Source of the DNA: Saturnia japonica
Taxonomy: Eukaryota > Arthropoda > Insecta > Lepidoptera > Saturniidae
Assembly: GCA_033032175.1 (NCBI GenBank)
Contig: CM065318.1
Span: 124,001-188,000, forward strand
Reading direction: 5' to 3'
Length of the DNA stretch: 64,000 nucleotides
The notes under the pieces were generated by a model that did not search any database, was not told the DNA's origin, and worked only from the letters and a program-made list of their open reading frames with translations. Position numbers and translations under genes: made by a program. This document shows, piece by piece, positions 42,553 through 53,277 of the stretch (position 1 is the first letter of the stretch; the number at the start of each line of letters is the position of its first letter).

Positions 42553-43290
42553 ACTGGTGTAGCGTACTTATCGGAACAGATACAAAAAAACAGGTGTTTC
42601 TGAGTAACAGCTCGTAACTGTTAGGTGCTTTTAAAACGAACAGGCTGTTTTTACGTACCTGTTCCAGAGTGTTACTACTGTTTCAGTTTGGAATATGCTT
42701 ATCTGTGTTCTAGCGAAAGGATGTTTGTTATAAATTATTGATTGATGGAATGATTCATTGATTGATAAATAGATTAATGGATTGATTGATTGATGGAATA
42801 ATTGTAGGATTGATAGATTAATAGATTGGTTGCTGGATTGATTAATGAATTGATTGATGGTTCTATTGATGGTTCGATTGATGGATTGATTGATGGATTG
42901 ATTGATGGTTTGATTTATGGATTAGTTGATGGATTAATTGTGGGATTGATAGATTAATGAATTGATTGATGGATTGGTTGATGGATAGATTGATGGACTG
43001 ATTGATGGATTAATTGATGGATTGATTGACGGACTGATTGGTGGATGGATTGATTGATTGATAGATTGATGAATAGATTGTAAATGAATAGATCGATTGA
43101 TTGATAGATTGAACGATGGATTGATTGAGTTATTGATTGATTAGGTTATACGGTACTTTAATATTATATCCCTACGAAAGCGTAACAGGCCGTTATTTTG
43201 GAACAGTTTACTGAAACTGTTATTTCTCTTGGAACAGAAACAGGTATAACAGGTATCTTATTTTATATGTTAAAGCCACCCCTAGTGTTG
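42553..43290 (+). mobile_element. Possible hAT-like non-autonomous element with internal minisatellite
   Basis: Both flanks of the GATT-rich array are dense in GGAACAG/CTGTTCC and AACAGG/CCTGTT words (42575, 42645, 42663 on the left; 43205 and 43233 on the right). This resembles the subterminal motif repeats of hAT elements. The right end reads AAGCCACCCCTAG, compatible with a hAT terminus. The left terminus and 8-bp duplication are not certain. Confidence 0.4.
42730..43145 (+). repeat. GATTGATG-type minisatellite
   Basis: ~415 bases built almost entirely of degenerate GATT and GATGGATT units (GATTGATTGATGG variants). Too irregular and without spacers to be a CRISPR array. Confidence 0.9.
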
Positions 43291-43860
43291 TGTCGGCGGG
43301 CGATGCACTGATTCAGTGGTACGCGCGACGCGATACGTTGCCCAGTTTAATAATATTCATTTAATATTGCTCGAGTGCGGCGAGTGTTGCTCTGCAAGTG
43401 CCTCGGCCGCGGCCGTGCGCTCAGACATACAGTCACTCAGAGCGCAAACTTACTGACAATCTCTTGCAATAATCTCTACACTGCAACGGAGAGGGCGGTA
43501 ATTGTCGAGTCCGGCCTCCGTGCTTCGCGCAGGGCTGATAGCTCTGCGCCTAGCTTTTACTTAATTACAATAATTATAGCAGAGAGTAAGAACAAAAGGT
43601 TGATTAGAGCGAGCGAGGTGCGTGATGCTATGCGGACACGTACGCTCGAGCGCTGCACGCTGCTACAGTATACCTACTGCTGACGGCACAGTAAGCTGTC
43701 ACGTTGTAGTGTTTATGTTGTACTCTTGTACAAATAAATCGAACCGAGTGTTAATGCGGCCCAGTGCGAGGCAGAGTGGGTTCCAATGTACAATAAGCAT
43801 TTGTATTATCATATTTTTTCATAAATTTTTTGCGAAATAATTATTTAATATTATTAATCA
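43291..43860. other. Intergenic DNA
   Basis: GC-richer than its surroundings (43300-43700), with several short open frames but no recognisable domain or start context. Confidence 0.4.
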
Positions 43861-43864
43861 CTTG

Positions 43865-44413
43865 CGACAAAAATGGATCCTTTACGACAAGCGGAAACGC
43901 TCATACAGTGGTGGAACTGAGGAGGAACGGCCAAATCCTATTCCAAGCGAAAGTTGTTACTTAGAAAAATGTACTGATGAGTGTTCGGTGGAACGGTGCT
44001 GATGTTATACACTACAGCATCCTAAGATCTGTATTGTCAACAATTGCAAACCATTATGAAAAAGCTAGCTGTTAAACAACCGAGACCGGTCAATATCTCA
44101 AGCCCACTGCTGCTTCAGGACAACGCTAGAGCCCATACTTCATGGCAGACAGTCGCTAAATTAGAGGAACAGCAGTTGGAATGTCTCCGATACCGACCAT
44201 ACTCCCCGGACCTTGCTCCAACAAATTACCACTTTTTTCGAAATTTGGACAATTTATTGCAAGGAAAATAAATTCAATTTCGATGAGACTGTCCAAACCG
44301 CCTTCAAAGATTTTATTTATTCTCGCTCCTACAATTTTTTCAGCAATGGAATCAATGAACTACCTTTAAAATGGCGAAAGTTCATAGGTAATAATGGTAC
44401 ATACTTCGATTGA
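43865..44413 (+). pseudogene. Mariner transposase remnant 2, third catalytic residue changed
   Basis: The catalytic half only; the DNA-binding part is missing. The first block (43865-43900) is a frame-disrupted version of the CDEKWILYDKRKR motif. Next come MQTIMKKLAVKQPRP, LLLQDNARAHTSWQTVAKLE with the second Asp, and RPYSPDLAPTNYHFF, where the third catalytic position (normally Asp in APSDYH) is Asn (AAT, 44224-44226). A one-base shift after LLQGK leads to FNFDETVQTAFKDF and NGINELPLKWRKFIGNNGTY, the usual C-terminus. Catalytically dead. Not the same subfamily as the copy at 11565. Confidence 0.88.
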
Positions 44414-44930
44414 TTAAATGTATAATTTCATAATTTTCTTCTTTCGTTTTTCGTTCATTGTACGAGTACATACCAACACCGACATAAATTATTATTCTTT
44501 TGGTTTGAGGAATAATTATAGCGATTCGACATTACGGTGGAGGCACCAGTCTCGATCGCGTGAGAAGATACGTTACACAGGCGCGTCACGGTGAGGCGAG
44601 GAGCGGGTTCCACTCCCGAATCGTGGCGCGCGACTGCAACAGCCTGCAACTGTAACTGATGTCCGAGATATTCTCTTAATACGATGTTTAAATACACGAG
44701 AGCAGGCAGCGGGCAGCAGGCACGTGATACGCAATCTGCAGCAACAATAAAAATAAAACCTACATTATTTCCTTTGATAATTTAAGAGTGCACTTTTAGT
44801 TCGATGCACGGGGTCCATTTCGAAGGAACGAGAGGTTAGTAACGTTAAAGACAATTAATATTGTTTGATAAACGTACACACCAATAGTTAAATACACTTT
44901 TAAATATTATATTTGTTTATCTTAAGTACT
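44414..44930. other. Intergenic DNA
   Basis: No gene recognised. Confidence 0.4.
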
Positions 44931-44934
44931 AGCT

Positions 44935-45200
44935 GACCTGCGCAACTTCGTCTGCGTTACATAATTGAAGCTCTCATATGGAATATATTTTACCCAGTTT
45001 TTCCAACATTTATCATTGATGCTCCGCTCCTATTAATCGTAGCGTGATGATATATAGCCTATAGCCTTCCTCGATAAATGGGCTATCTAACACTAAAATA
45101 ATTTTCCCATTCGAACCAATAATTCCTGAGATTATCGCGTTCACAACCAAACAAACAAACAAACTCTTCAGTTTTATAGTATCAGTATTAGTATATCGTA
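44935..45200 (-). repeat. Interspersed repeat family A, copy 1
   Basis: Starts CTAGCTGACCTGCGCAACTT, contains GCCTATAGCCTTCCTCGATA and ends in CAAACAAACAAAC. It is the inverted form of 59424-59685. Confidence 0.75.
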
Positions 45201-46155
45201 CGTGACAAAATAATCGAAGGATTAAAAAACAATTATTGTAGGAATTAAACTTAAAACTGGCTTTCGTTTAACATATTTATGTTGATGATTTAATCAGGGT
45301 GTGACACATAGACAGAGATCAGTAGCGTAACCACGGAAATAAAAGAGTAAGTAGCGTAAATAACACGACGCGACGACCCGACGCCCCGTGCCCCCCGCGC
45401 CCCAGCGCCCTTGCGCCCTTGCGCCCTCCGCGCTCCAGCGCTCTCCGCCCTAAAAACCCAGTGTTGTAAAACTATATTACCCGACTGCAAAAAGGAAGCT
45501 TATTTTATTTTAAGTTAATTTTTCGAGCTAATGTACGTCTATTTCTTGGCACACTCTGTAGCCTAAATGGCTTGATGGAATTTAGTATCCGATGTGTCAG
45601 TAGATTCTTTTTAATTGTGGGGGTGACGTAGGCTATACTTATAATATTTAATAAAAAGGCAAACAAAAGAAATATATTTTTGTTGCAGCCAGGTTTTTTT
45701 GTTTCCATTATAATAATTTTCAATACAATACTGCAATATAATATCAGTAGAAAGTTATCAACGACGGGGCCGTCTTCATATGAACATCTAAAAGCGTTTT
45801 AATATAAATCTATGTAGGTTCGGTTCTTATTGTTTATGGCGTTTGTGAATACGGTCTCGCTCGGATACTCGAAAATAAAATTGTCACCAATTACGGTCTC
45901 ATAATACTTCCTGCGCGTGAGTTTAAACTGACAAAAAACAGTGAGCCAGGCTATTCCCAATTGTAACTGGAGGCCATGTAGCCATGTACCAGGAGACAAG
46001 ATACTTGAAAAGAAGCCGGTGAGGATAGCGTGTTCAAGCCATATTTTAATTTTAATTAAATAAGATATAGTATTAAACATTATTCAATTTGACCACCATT
46101 ATCTATTACATATAATATAAATACATCTAAATAATTATTTATTTAGGCGGTCGCC
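45201..46155. other. Intergenic DNA with GC-rich CGCCCTTG repeats
   Basis: 45375-45450 holds GC-rich GCGCCCTT/GCGCCC units (CCAGCGCCCTTGCGCCCTTG). No gene recognised elsewhere. Confidence 0.45.
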
Positions 46156-46159
46156 AAAT

Positions 46160-46500
46160 GAACGAAATTTAACCAGCTACTTTTTAATCATATAGGTACC
46201 ATTTCCTGTTTGTCATTTGCAGTATGAACCTAAACAATGAATATTTTATCACTTGCTGTCACTTTTCATTGAGTGACAATGTTAATATTTTGGGGAGTCT
46301 AAGTTCAATGACAATGGTCGGGTTAGGATTCGCAATACTAATTAATTTAATTAATATATTAGTAACAGATATAGATACATTTTAGCTTTCTGCACTCCTT
46401 CTCCATATAAACTTTAACCATCTCAAATCTCAGTCTTCCGTGCACGCAATACGCTTAAAAAGGGCTACAAAGTTTTTGCTGCATTTATTTTACAATATAG
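46160..46500 (+). repeat. Family E repeat, copy 2
   Basis: Shares CAGTATGAACCTAAACAATG, CACTTGCTGTCACTTTTCAT, GAGTGACAATGTTAATATTT and GCAATACGCTTAAAAAGG with 61945-62310. Confidence 0.75.
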
Positions 46501-47680
46501 CTTTTGGAAACAAGCGGCAAATTTTAATGTCAAATATAAAAGTTACTGTCTGCTGATCACCAAATTGCTAATTAATTTTACGAGTCTGCCATTACGAAAT
46601 GAATTAAAAACATATTCTCGGTTTTGAATGGGTAAAAATCAAAACAAAAAACGAGTTAAATAGGTATGCGTGTGATAAAACTGCATGTATTTAATTCGTT
46701 TGGCGGCAACTCGTCCGCCATTTTCTCAATTTTGATAATGCCAATGGGTTAGTGCTGTAATCGAAGATTTTGTTGTCGATAAACATATGAAAGTAATATT
46801 GGGAATATTTTAACATAACATAACCAATTTCGTATGCTGTATTACTTTCTTCTTTTTTGCCAACTCTGGCAACCTTCAAAGACTATTTTAAAAAAGTTTT
46901 CACTTTATTGAAGAAATCGTCACAAAAAAAACAATGAGATAAAAAAACACTATGCCCTGCCAAAAGACGATCTAAAAAGTAAGAAATAAGTTATATTAGT
47001 TAATCTGTGTATACAAAGCGAAAGTGAGATTTTATCACTACCTACGAGTCTCTGCAGATATGTATTTAGATAATTGATTTTACCTGTTTTTAGAGAATAA
47101 AATTATTAGGGGATCTGTATATTTAATTGTTTTCGGTTAACAATAGAGATAATTGGTTTTTACAGCACGGCACTGTTGATGTTAAGACGGAGGCGAACGT
47201 GTAGTTCGTTATCGAGCATCGAGAAGGCGCATCACTAGGAACATTCCTCGCTGGGTGGTCGAGCGCTCCTCGATAACTAATAAACTAAGGTGTAATAACG
47301 TAAATAACGTGTAACGATGCGATAACGCGACAATAAAACGTTATTCGATTCTCGAATGCCTTCTGTATGACCGTGTGAGCGTGCGACTGTGTTGAGACGC
47401 GACATGCGACGCGACATACATATATTTACTATGTAAGTTAACTGCGTATCTCGTAAAAATTGTTAATTCTTAAAACTTGGCTTTGGCATTTTTAATTGCA
47501 AAATCAAGTTTTTTTAATATATTTTTGGACTGATTTGTTTTGTTGCATAAATGCGTAAGTATATGATGACAGTTACCGTTTTCAATATACATATTTGAAT
47601 GTTTTTTTTTCATGATCGATATGAGTCGTTAATTACGTAAGTATTCAGGATCTGTTAAATATAATAGAACGTAGTAAATA
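46501..47680. other. AT-rich intergenic DNA
   Basis: No supported gene or element. Confidence 0.45.
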
Positions 47681-47684
47681 AAGG

Positions 47685-48490
47685 TTGGTATCTACGAAAT
47701 TTTTATCATTTCTAAGACACGCTACGTGTAATTCACGTGTTACATTCCGAAGAATAAATGCTAAAAAGGGTAGTATCAGTGAAAATCTTAACTCTGTTGG
47801 ATTCAGAATAACTATAACAGAAATGTTATGCAAATATATTAGAATCAACCGCATAAAGCTTAGAAGTGATGTTGAATGCCTTAATCTAGGAGTGGTTTTT
47901 GATAAAAATCTGTCTGTAAAAATCACGTAAGTGAAGTTTCTAGAAAAACTTTCGCTTCTTTCAGCTGTTTAAGAAGAATGCGTAATCACTGACCAGTCTC
48001 AAGTAAAATAATGGTTGCTGAGTCAATACTTCTACCTATCCTTGATTATGCGGACGTCTGTTATCTTGACGCTACTGAAGAATTGGTTAGTAAATTAGAA
48101 AGGCTACAGAATGACTGTATCCGCTTTATCTATGGGCTAAAAAACCGATCATATCACGGAATATCGTTAAAAGCTCAGATGACTTCCAATTCGGCTTCGT
48201 TTATATAGTCACAGCCTTTCTTTTCTCAATAATATTTTTTATAGGCCCAGTGGGTTATCGTATCTCGAAGATAAATTCGAGATGTTAGGATTTAGAAATG
48301 ACCTAGCACGCCGCCCATGCCTACGGAAATTACTTAAATTTCGACTTGCCAGACTCAATTCTACAGTAAATCATTTGAGGTTCAAGCTGTTGGACTATGG
48401 AACTCACTTCCAGGAGATATAAGAAAAGCGAAATCTAAACACATTTTTAAAAGACTACTGCGTCGTCATTACCTCTCTCTGTTATGATAC
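47685..48490 (+). pseudogene. LINE reverse-transcriptase C-terminal remnant
   Basis: Frame-shifted protein pieces of a CR1/RTE-like LINE: CLNLGVVFDKNLS (47880), ASFSCLRRMRNHWPVSSK (about 47965), MVAESILLPILDYADVCYLD and LVSKLERLQNDCIRFIYGLK (48011-48145), SGLSYLEDKFEMLGFRNDLA (about 48250), VGLWNSLPGDIRKAK and HIFKRLLRRHYLSL (48390-48485). This order (thumb, LDYADV, LQNDCIRF, WNSLP, FKRLLR) is that of LINE ORF2 C-termini. At least three frameshifts. The 3' tail is at ~49240, after a family C insertion. Confidence 0.85.
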
Positions 48491-48621
48491 ATCTGTTATT
48501 TTTTTCTCTTTTCTTTTTTTTTGCATTTATTACGGTACTGATACCATGATAAAATATTTGTGTGTATGTATTATTATTGTAGTATTATTTTTATGTGTGC
48601 AAACTTTATAATTTATTATTT

Positions 48622-49145
48622 ATTAGCTGTGGCCGTGGCTTCGCTCACGTGGACTACAGAATGCCCGCGCGAATCTTGCTCTCCTCTCCTGGCTATTTTA
48701 AAGATAACAATGCTTATTGTGGGGTTTTGCTTAGAAGATAGATGTATACTCTGCCGCACTTTTTTGTAGGTCTTTTTAATGCATATGATTATGTAGTACA
48801 TTAATTTGCTATATCTCATATAGCTTACTCAGTATAAACTACTTAAGCGCCCGAATTGATTCACTGTGACCAATTGTTTTTTATTTGTGCAGAATCTTTA
48901 TTCTTTTTCTAAAACAAAAGTAGCCTAAATTACTCCCTGTATCCTCAGATATCTACCAGTGAAAGTCCCATCATAATCGGTCCAATCGTTTCGGGGATTA
49001 GCCGGAAAAAACAGACAGACAGACAGAGAAAATTTTAAAAATGGGCTTTTTTGTTATAGTTATCGTATATACTTTCATATGCGTTTAGTAAAAACTGTTA
49101 TTTTTACATTACAAACAGACACTTCAATTATATTAAATATAGAGA
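48622..49145 (-). repeat. Interspersed repeat family C, copy 3, within the LINE 3' end
   Basis: Starts TTAGCTGTGGCCGTGGCTTC and ends near AAACAGACACTTCAATTATA, the inverted form of 25946-26456. It splits the LINE 3' untranslated region, whose tail resumes at ~49150. Confidence 0.8.
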
Positions 49146-49149
49146 TTTT

Positions 49150-49285
49150 TATTGTTGTCTGGAAGAAATCGCTCTAAGCAACAAGGTCACATAACTACAC
49201 AAATAATTTATATAGTTATAATATGATGTTTTTTGTTTCGTGTGCAATAAAGTTTATTGTATTGTATTGTAATAATTAAAATTAA
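49150..49285 (+). repeat. LINE 3' tail with ATTGT repeats
   Basis: CTGGAAGAAATCGCTCTAAG followed by GTGTGCAATAAAGTTTATTG and TATTGTATTGT, a polyadenylation signal with a short tandem tail typical of CR1-like LINEs. Confidence 0.65.
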
Positions 49286-49289
49286 AAAT

Positions 49290-50290
49290 ATCCGAAATTT
49301 TTTAAGTTCCTTCCGCTTAGACTAGTAAACCGTTTGACTAGTAAAACCATGATAATAATAATTGTAAACTAAAAAAAAAGAATTTTATAAATAATAATTT
49401 AAAGAAATACGCTTAAAAATACTAAAATTTTAAATATAATAATTAAAAAATTATACTAAACAAAATCAAACTTTGTGTTTTTCTCTATACAAAAAAAAAC
49501 TGTCTAATAATTTTCCGCACCATTTTCATAGTAACCAGTAACCACTGGTCAAGCGAGAAAATTCATCAATAAAAATGGATGTTTTGTCAATATTAATTGA
49601 TACCGACTTGAACAGGAATTTTTCAAAAGTCAAGATGCTCTAACGGATGAAGCTTCAATCATAGGTGAGTGTCGTATATGTCATATGGTTCGGTGTAAGA
49701 GTCCTAAGTTGGAAACAATCGCGAGAAAACCCAAATGGTATTTCCCTCCATACAAATAAAAAGTGTATATTAATTTTCCCCCAAATATAACGTTTAATTA
49801 CTTCCATATCATGATATGTTACATATATTAGTAGACTTACACTATTACCAATTAAATTTTTGCCAAACATCACTATCATTCATATCCATCCTATAATAAC
49901 CAACCGCTTGGCAATCCTGGATCTTGTCTGTCTGAATATCATCAGTTCTTACTGTAATGAAATCACCGACTCATGGGGGTGGACTCCGGGAGTCTCGCAG
50001 TCCCGCCCCGGTGGTCCCATCATAAACTAAAGGATATATATGTATCGAGCTGTCCGGGTTCGAGTGCGCTGCTTTTTGTCACTCTCCTGATGTAAGGACA
50101 TTAGTATAACTTACAGGTGCTTAGCCTATGTTTATTGCATACATCTGCCAAGTGACATGCGCGACTACTGACATACGGAACTCCAGTTATACGAGTAAAA
50201 TGTTGCGGATAATTATAATGTTATTAGCACGCTACCGCGGTGACGTCACGACATAACTCTTAGGCTATTTTAATTGTGTAGAAGAACTAT
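49290..50290. other. Intergenic DNA
   Basis: AT-rich, no supported gene. Confidence 0.45.
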
Positions 50291-50296
50291 TTAAAA

Positions 50297-50480
50297 GGGA
50301 GGATCCTCCGACCAGACGGGTGTTATGTCTGGCGGGCAGCTGCCCGACGGTTGTAGTCGGGTTCTTGTATGTACACTCAATCGAAGAGATAATTTCTATA
50401 GTGCGATGTAGGATGCGTCGTATGTGGCTCGATAGATGTCGCTGTGTGTCGCTATGTAGATGTCGCTACAATTGTACCTA
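50297..50480 (-). repeat. Structured repeat, copy C (no Jockey insert)
   Basis: Minus strand: GTAGCGACATCTACATAGCG ... CATCCTACATCGCACTATAG ... CCCGACTACAACCGTCGGGC then AGCTGCCCGCCAGACA and GTCTGGTCGGAGGATCCTCC. It shows the uninterrupted junction CCCGAC-TACAACC-GTCGGG that Jockey copies split elsewhere. It lacks the last hairpin. Confidence 0.8.
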
Positions 50481-50504
50481 ACTAAAGCGATACGTACGGC
50501 TTCG

Positions 50505-50700
50505 TTTTATGTAATTAAAATGGCAAATAGGCGTACGTCTCGCTTAGAGTGTGAGCGGCTGTAGTAGCCTGAGGAGCGCTGGTAACACTGCTTACCGCCA
50601 GGAACATAACACAAGCCAGGCTGCGATTTTCTGTAGGGTGGAGGCACTTCACCAGTTTGACTGCCAGTAGAGAGAAATGTCCAAAGAAATTTCACTGTAC
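50505..50700 (+). repeat. Family H repeat, copy 2
   Basis: TTTTATGTAATTAAAATGGC ... GGCTGCGATTTTCTGTAGGG ... CACCAGTTTGACTGCC match 35710-35970. It runs up to the left edge of the tandem array. Confidence 0.65.
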
Positions 50701-51831
50701 CCTACCTCTCTTCAATATTAATGTTGCAAACATAGATAATATAATGCTGTTTGTTTTCACGGAAAATTCGAGATCAATAAGACAAAAGTAGAACAACCTC
50801 ACTGTTCACTCTTCAGTTGTATTCTGTCGTTCAGAGAAACGCGTTCGTACACTACTCTGTGGTTATAGTACTTTTTGTAGACTTCTTCCTTGTATCACTT
50901 CTTGGTTGTCCAAAACAGAACTGTCCTCTGTAGAAATATGGCTCGCTTGGATATCCAAATAGAACGATTGGTTGAAAATTTCACTATGTCCTACCTCTCT
51001 TCAATATTAATGCTGCACACATAGATAATATAATGCTGTTTGTTTTCACGGAAAATTCGAGATCAATAAGACAAAAGTAGAACAACCTCACTGTTCACTC
51101 TTCAGTTGTATTCTGTCGTTCAGAGAAACGCGTTCGTACACTACTCTGTGGTTATAGTACTTTTTGTAGACTTCTTCCTTGTATCACTTCTTGGTTGTCC
51201 AAAACAGAACTGTCCTCTGTAGAAATATGGCTCGCTTGGATATCCAAATAGAACGATTGGTTGAAAATTTCACTATGTCCTACCTCTCTTCAATATTAAT
51301 GTTGCACACATAGATAATATAATGCTGTTTGTTTTCACGGAAAATTCGAGATCAATAAGACAAAAGTAGAACAACCTCACTGTTCACTCTTCAGTTGTAT
51401 TCTGTCGTTCAGAGAAACGCGTTCGTACACTACTCTGTGGTTATAGTACTTTTTGTAGACTTCTTCCTTGTATCACTTCTTGGTTGTCCAAAACAGAACT
51501 GTCCTCTGTAGAAATATGGCTCGCTTGGATATCCAAATAGAACGATTGGTTGAAAATTTCACTATGTCCTACCTCTCTTCAATATTAATGCTGCACACAT
51601 AGATTGTTGCGGACAGCGAGCGAGGCGAGCGAATAACGATAGTCTAATAGTATAAAATGAACAAGTAAATGAAATAATACGTGTTAGGAATAAGGTTTAT
51701 AAATACGTGTTAGGAATAGATATAATAATATGAACTGAATATGTGTGAATATGTGTATTTTAAAACGATTAGAATAAGAATATAGCCAGTTGTAAGTTTA
51801 AATGTATAAATTTCACTAGTTGTAAGGATGA

Positions 51832-51862
51832 ACCATGCCAGACTCGGAACATCTGGCATGGT
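51832..51862. promoter_or_regulatory. 11-bp hairpin in LTR U3
   Basis: ACCATGCCAGA and its exact inverse TCTGGCATGGT around a nine-base loop. Confidence 0.7.
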
Positions 51863-51970
51863 GACTCATGGTACTGCCGAGAGCGTGCACACAGGGCGTG
51901 CGCGCTCATTGGCTGAGCGACGCCCCGCACGGAATCCATCGCACTACCGGTTGCGAGGCAAAGGGCGAGG

Positions 51971-52008
51971 ATAAATATAGCGGAGAGGGCGGCAGTACTG
52001 CCATCAGT
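51971..52008 (+). promoter_or_regulatory. Solo-LTR core promoter
   Basis: ATAAATATAG at 51971 and the arthropod initiator TCAGT at 52004, spaced ~32 bases, followed ~120 bases later by AATAAA. Confidence 0.65.
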
Positions 52009-52439
52009 TCGAGAAACACAACACCAGCAACAGCAAGCAGCGAATCTACAAGCAAACTACAGTCAAGAACGTTATTAAGAAACCACATTGTTACTACGAA
52101 CTACTGTAACTTTGTAAGAAACAAGAATAAAACAAGCGCTATTAATTTAGCACACATTAAAATATTGTGGACGTCTTTTATTCACAATATAGATAATATA
52201 ATGCTGTTTGTTTTCACGGAAAATTCGAGATCAATAAGACAAAAGTAGAACAACCTCACTGTTCACTCTTCAGTTGTATTCTGTCGTTCAGAGAAACGCG
52301 TTCGTACACTACTCTGTGGTTATAGTACCTTTTGTAGACTTCTTCCTTGTATCACTTCTTGGTTGTCCAAAACAGAACTGTCCTCTGTAGAAATATGGCT
52401 CGCTTGGATATCCAAATAGAACGATTGGTTGAAAATTTT

Positions 52440-53213
52440 AGAGTGACTTTGATCTATTTTTGTTATATCGAAATTGACTAAAGAAAGCGCCAATAAGGGA
52501 AAGAGAATTATTTAATTTTGTTTGTTTACGTAATCCGATCGATGAGGCTTTGCGTGTTCTGCGATACCTTTTGTTCGAATACAAACTCGATGTTTCGTAT
52601 TTCAAATATTTCGTAATAATTTTACTCAATGCCTTCTTTTTATTTAACTTAATCAGCAGTTTTAAGCTAAAACATTGTCACAAATTATAAGGGATTGGGT
52701 CTGTTGTCCCGTACGTGCAGTTACTGTTTTTAATTTAGACAATATTATCTGTTATATGACCATTTTATAACATGTAACATGCGGACGTGTTTAATAATAT
52801 CTAAAGTGTGTATATGCACCACTGTGTTGTGTAATATAAAATATCATCATAATGTAAAGCAACAAAGGCACAGGAATTTAGAAATTAGTACGCACTGTAT
52901 GTAGGTATTTCCGAAATGGTGTTGCCAGATCAAATCTCATAATATTAACCCTAGAATATCGATTGAGTTATTGAAAAACTCCTTGAGTTTGGGACTCCTC
53001 GAGTTCGGACGCTGTCGCACACTATATCGCTAACCTAATACTCGAGTTTGTTAAAAAATAATAAAAAATGTATTCTCGCTTAGTAAATAGCTCTGAATTG
53101 TTAAAATTAATTAATTAAGGCCCAGCATCTTTATCTTCCTAACTCTACTGTAAAATAGAAATTTGAGAGAGAGTGGGCAGATTTCTTTAATTTATTAATT
53201 AAAAATAACAAGG
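52440..53213. other. Intergenic DNA
   Basis: No gene or known repeat seen between the tandem array and the next LTR element. Confidence 0.45.
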
Positions 53214-53277
53214 TGTGGGATCCACATACAGCTGTGCATCCGCCGTCTGAAACAAATGCGCACTGATAGTCCAAGAG

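Larger units (their letters stand above)
51605..52188 (+). mobile_element. Solo LTR (584 bases) inside the tandem repeat
   Basis: Starts TGTTGCGGAC, ends TTATTCACAAT and is flanked by ATAGAT direct repeats (51599-51604, 52189-52194). It has LTR order: U3 with an 11-bp hairpin (51832-51862), TATA ATAAATATAG (51971-51980), a TCAGT initiator (52004-52008) and AATAAA (52126-52131). No internal retrotransposon sequence is present. The exact right boundary is uncertain by about two bases. Strand is inferred from the TATA-to-poly(A) order. Confidence 0.85.
50686..52438. repeat. 289-bp tandem repeat, four copies
   Basis: Near-identical head-to-tail units. The anchor GTTGAAAATT lies at 50971, 51260, 51549 and 52428, giving periods of 289, 289 and 879, and 879 minus a 590-base insertion is again 289. 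Units differ by only a few bases (for example GTTGCAAACA, CTGCACACA, GTTGCACACA). No coding frame. The fourth copy contains a solo LTR. Confidence 0.95.

Noticed and set aside
42730..43145. Regular repeats resembling a CRISPR array
   Set aside because: Units are short, degenerate and contiguous without unique spacers, in a eukaryotic genome. It is a minisatellite.
43375..43683. 102-codon frame in a GC-rich patch
   Set aside because: No signal peptide, domain or TATA box; the GC-rich patch alone explains the lack of stops.
52040..52248. Coding frame 51868-52248
   Set aside because: Lies inside the solo LTR and runs into the tandem repeat; its composition is that of the LTR R/U5 region.
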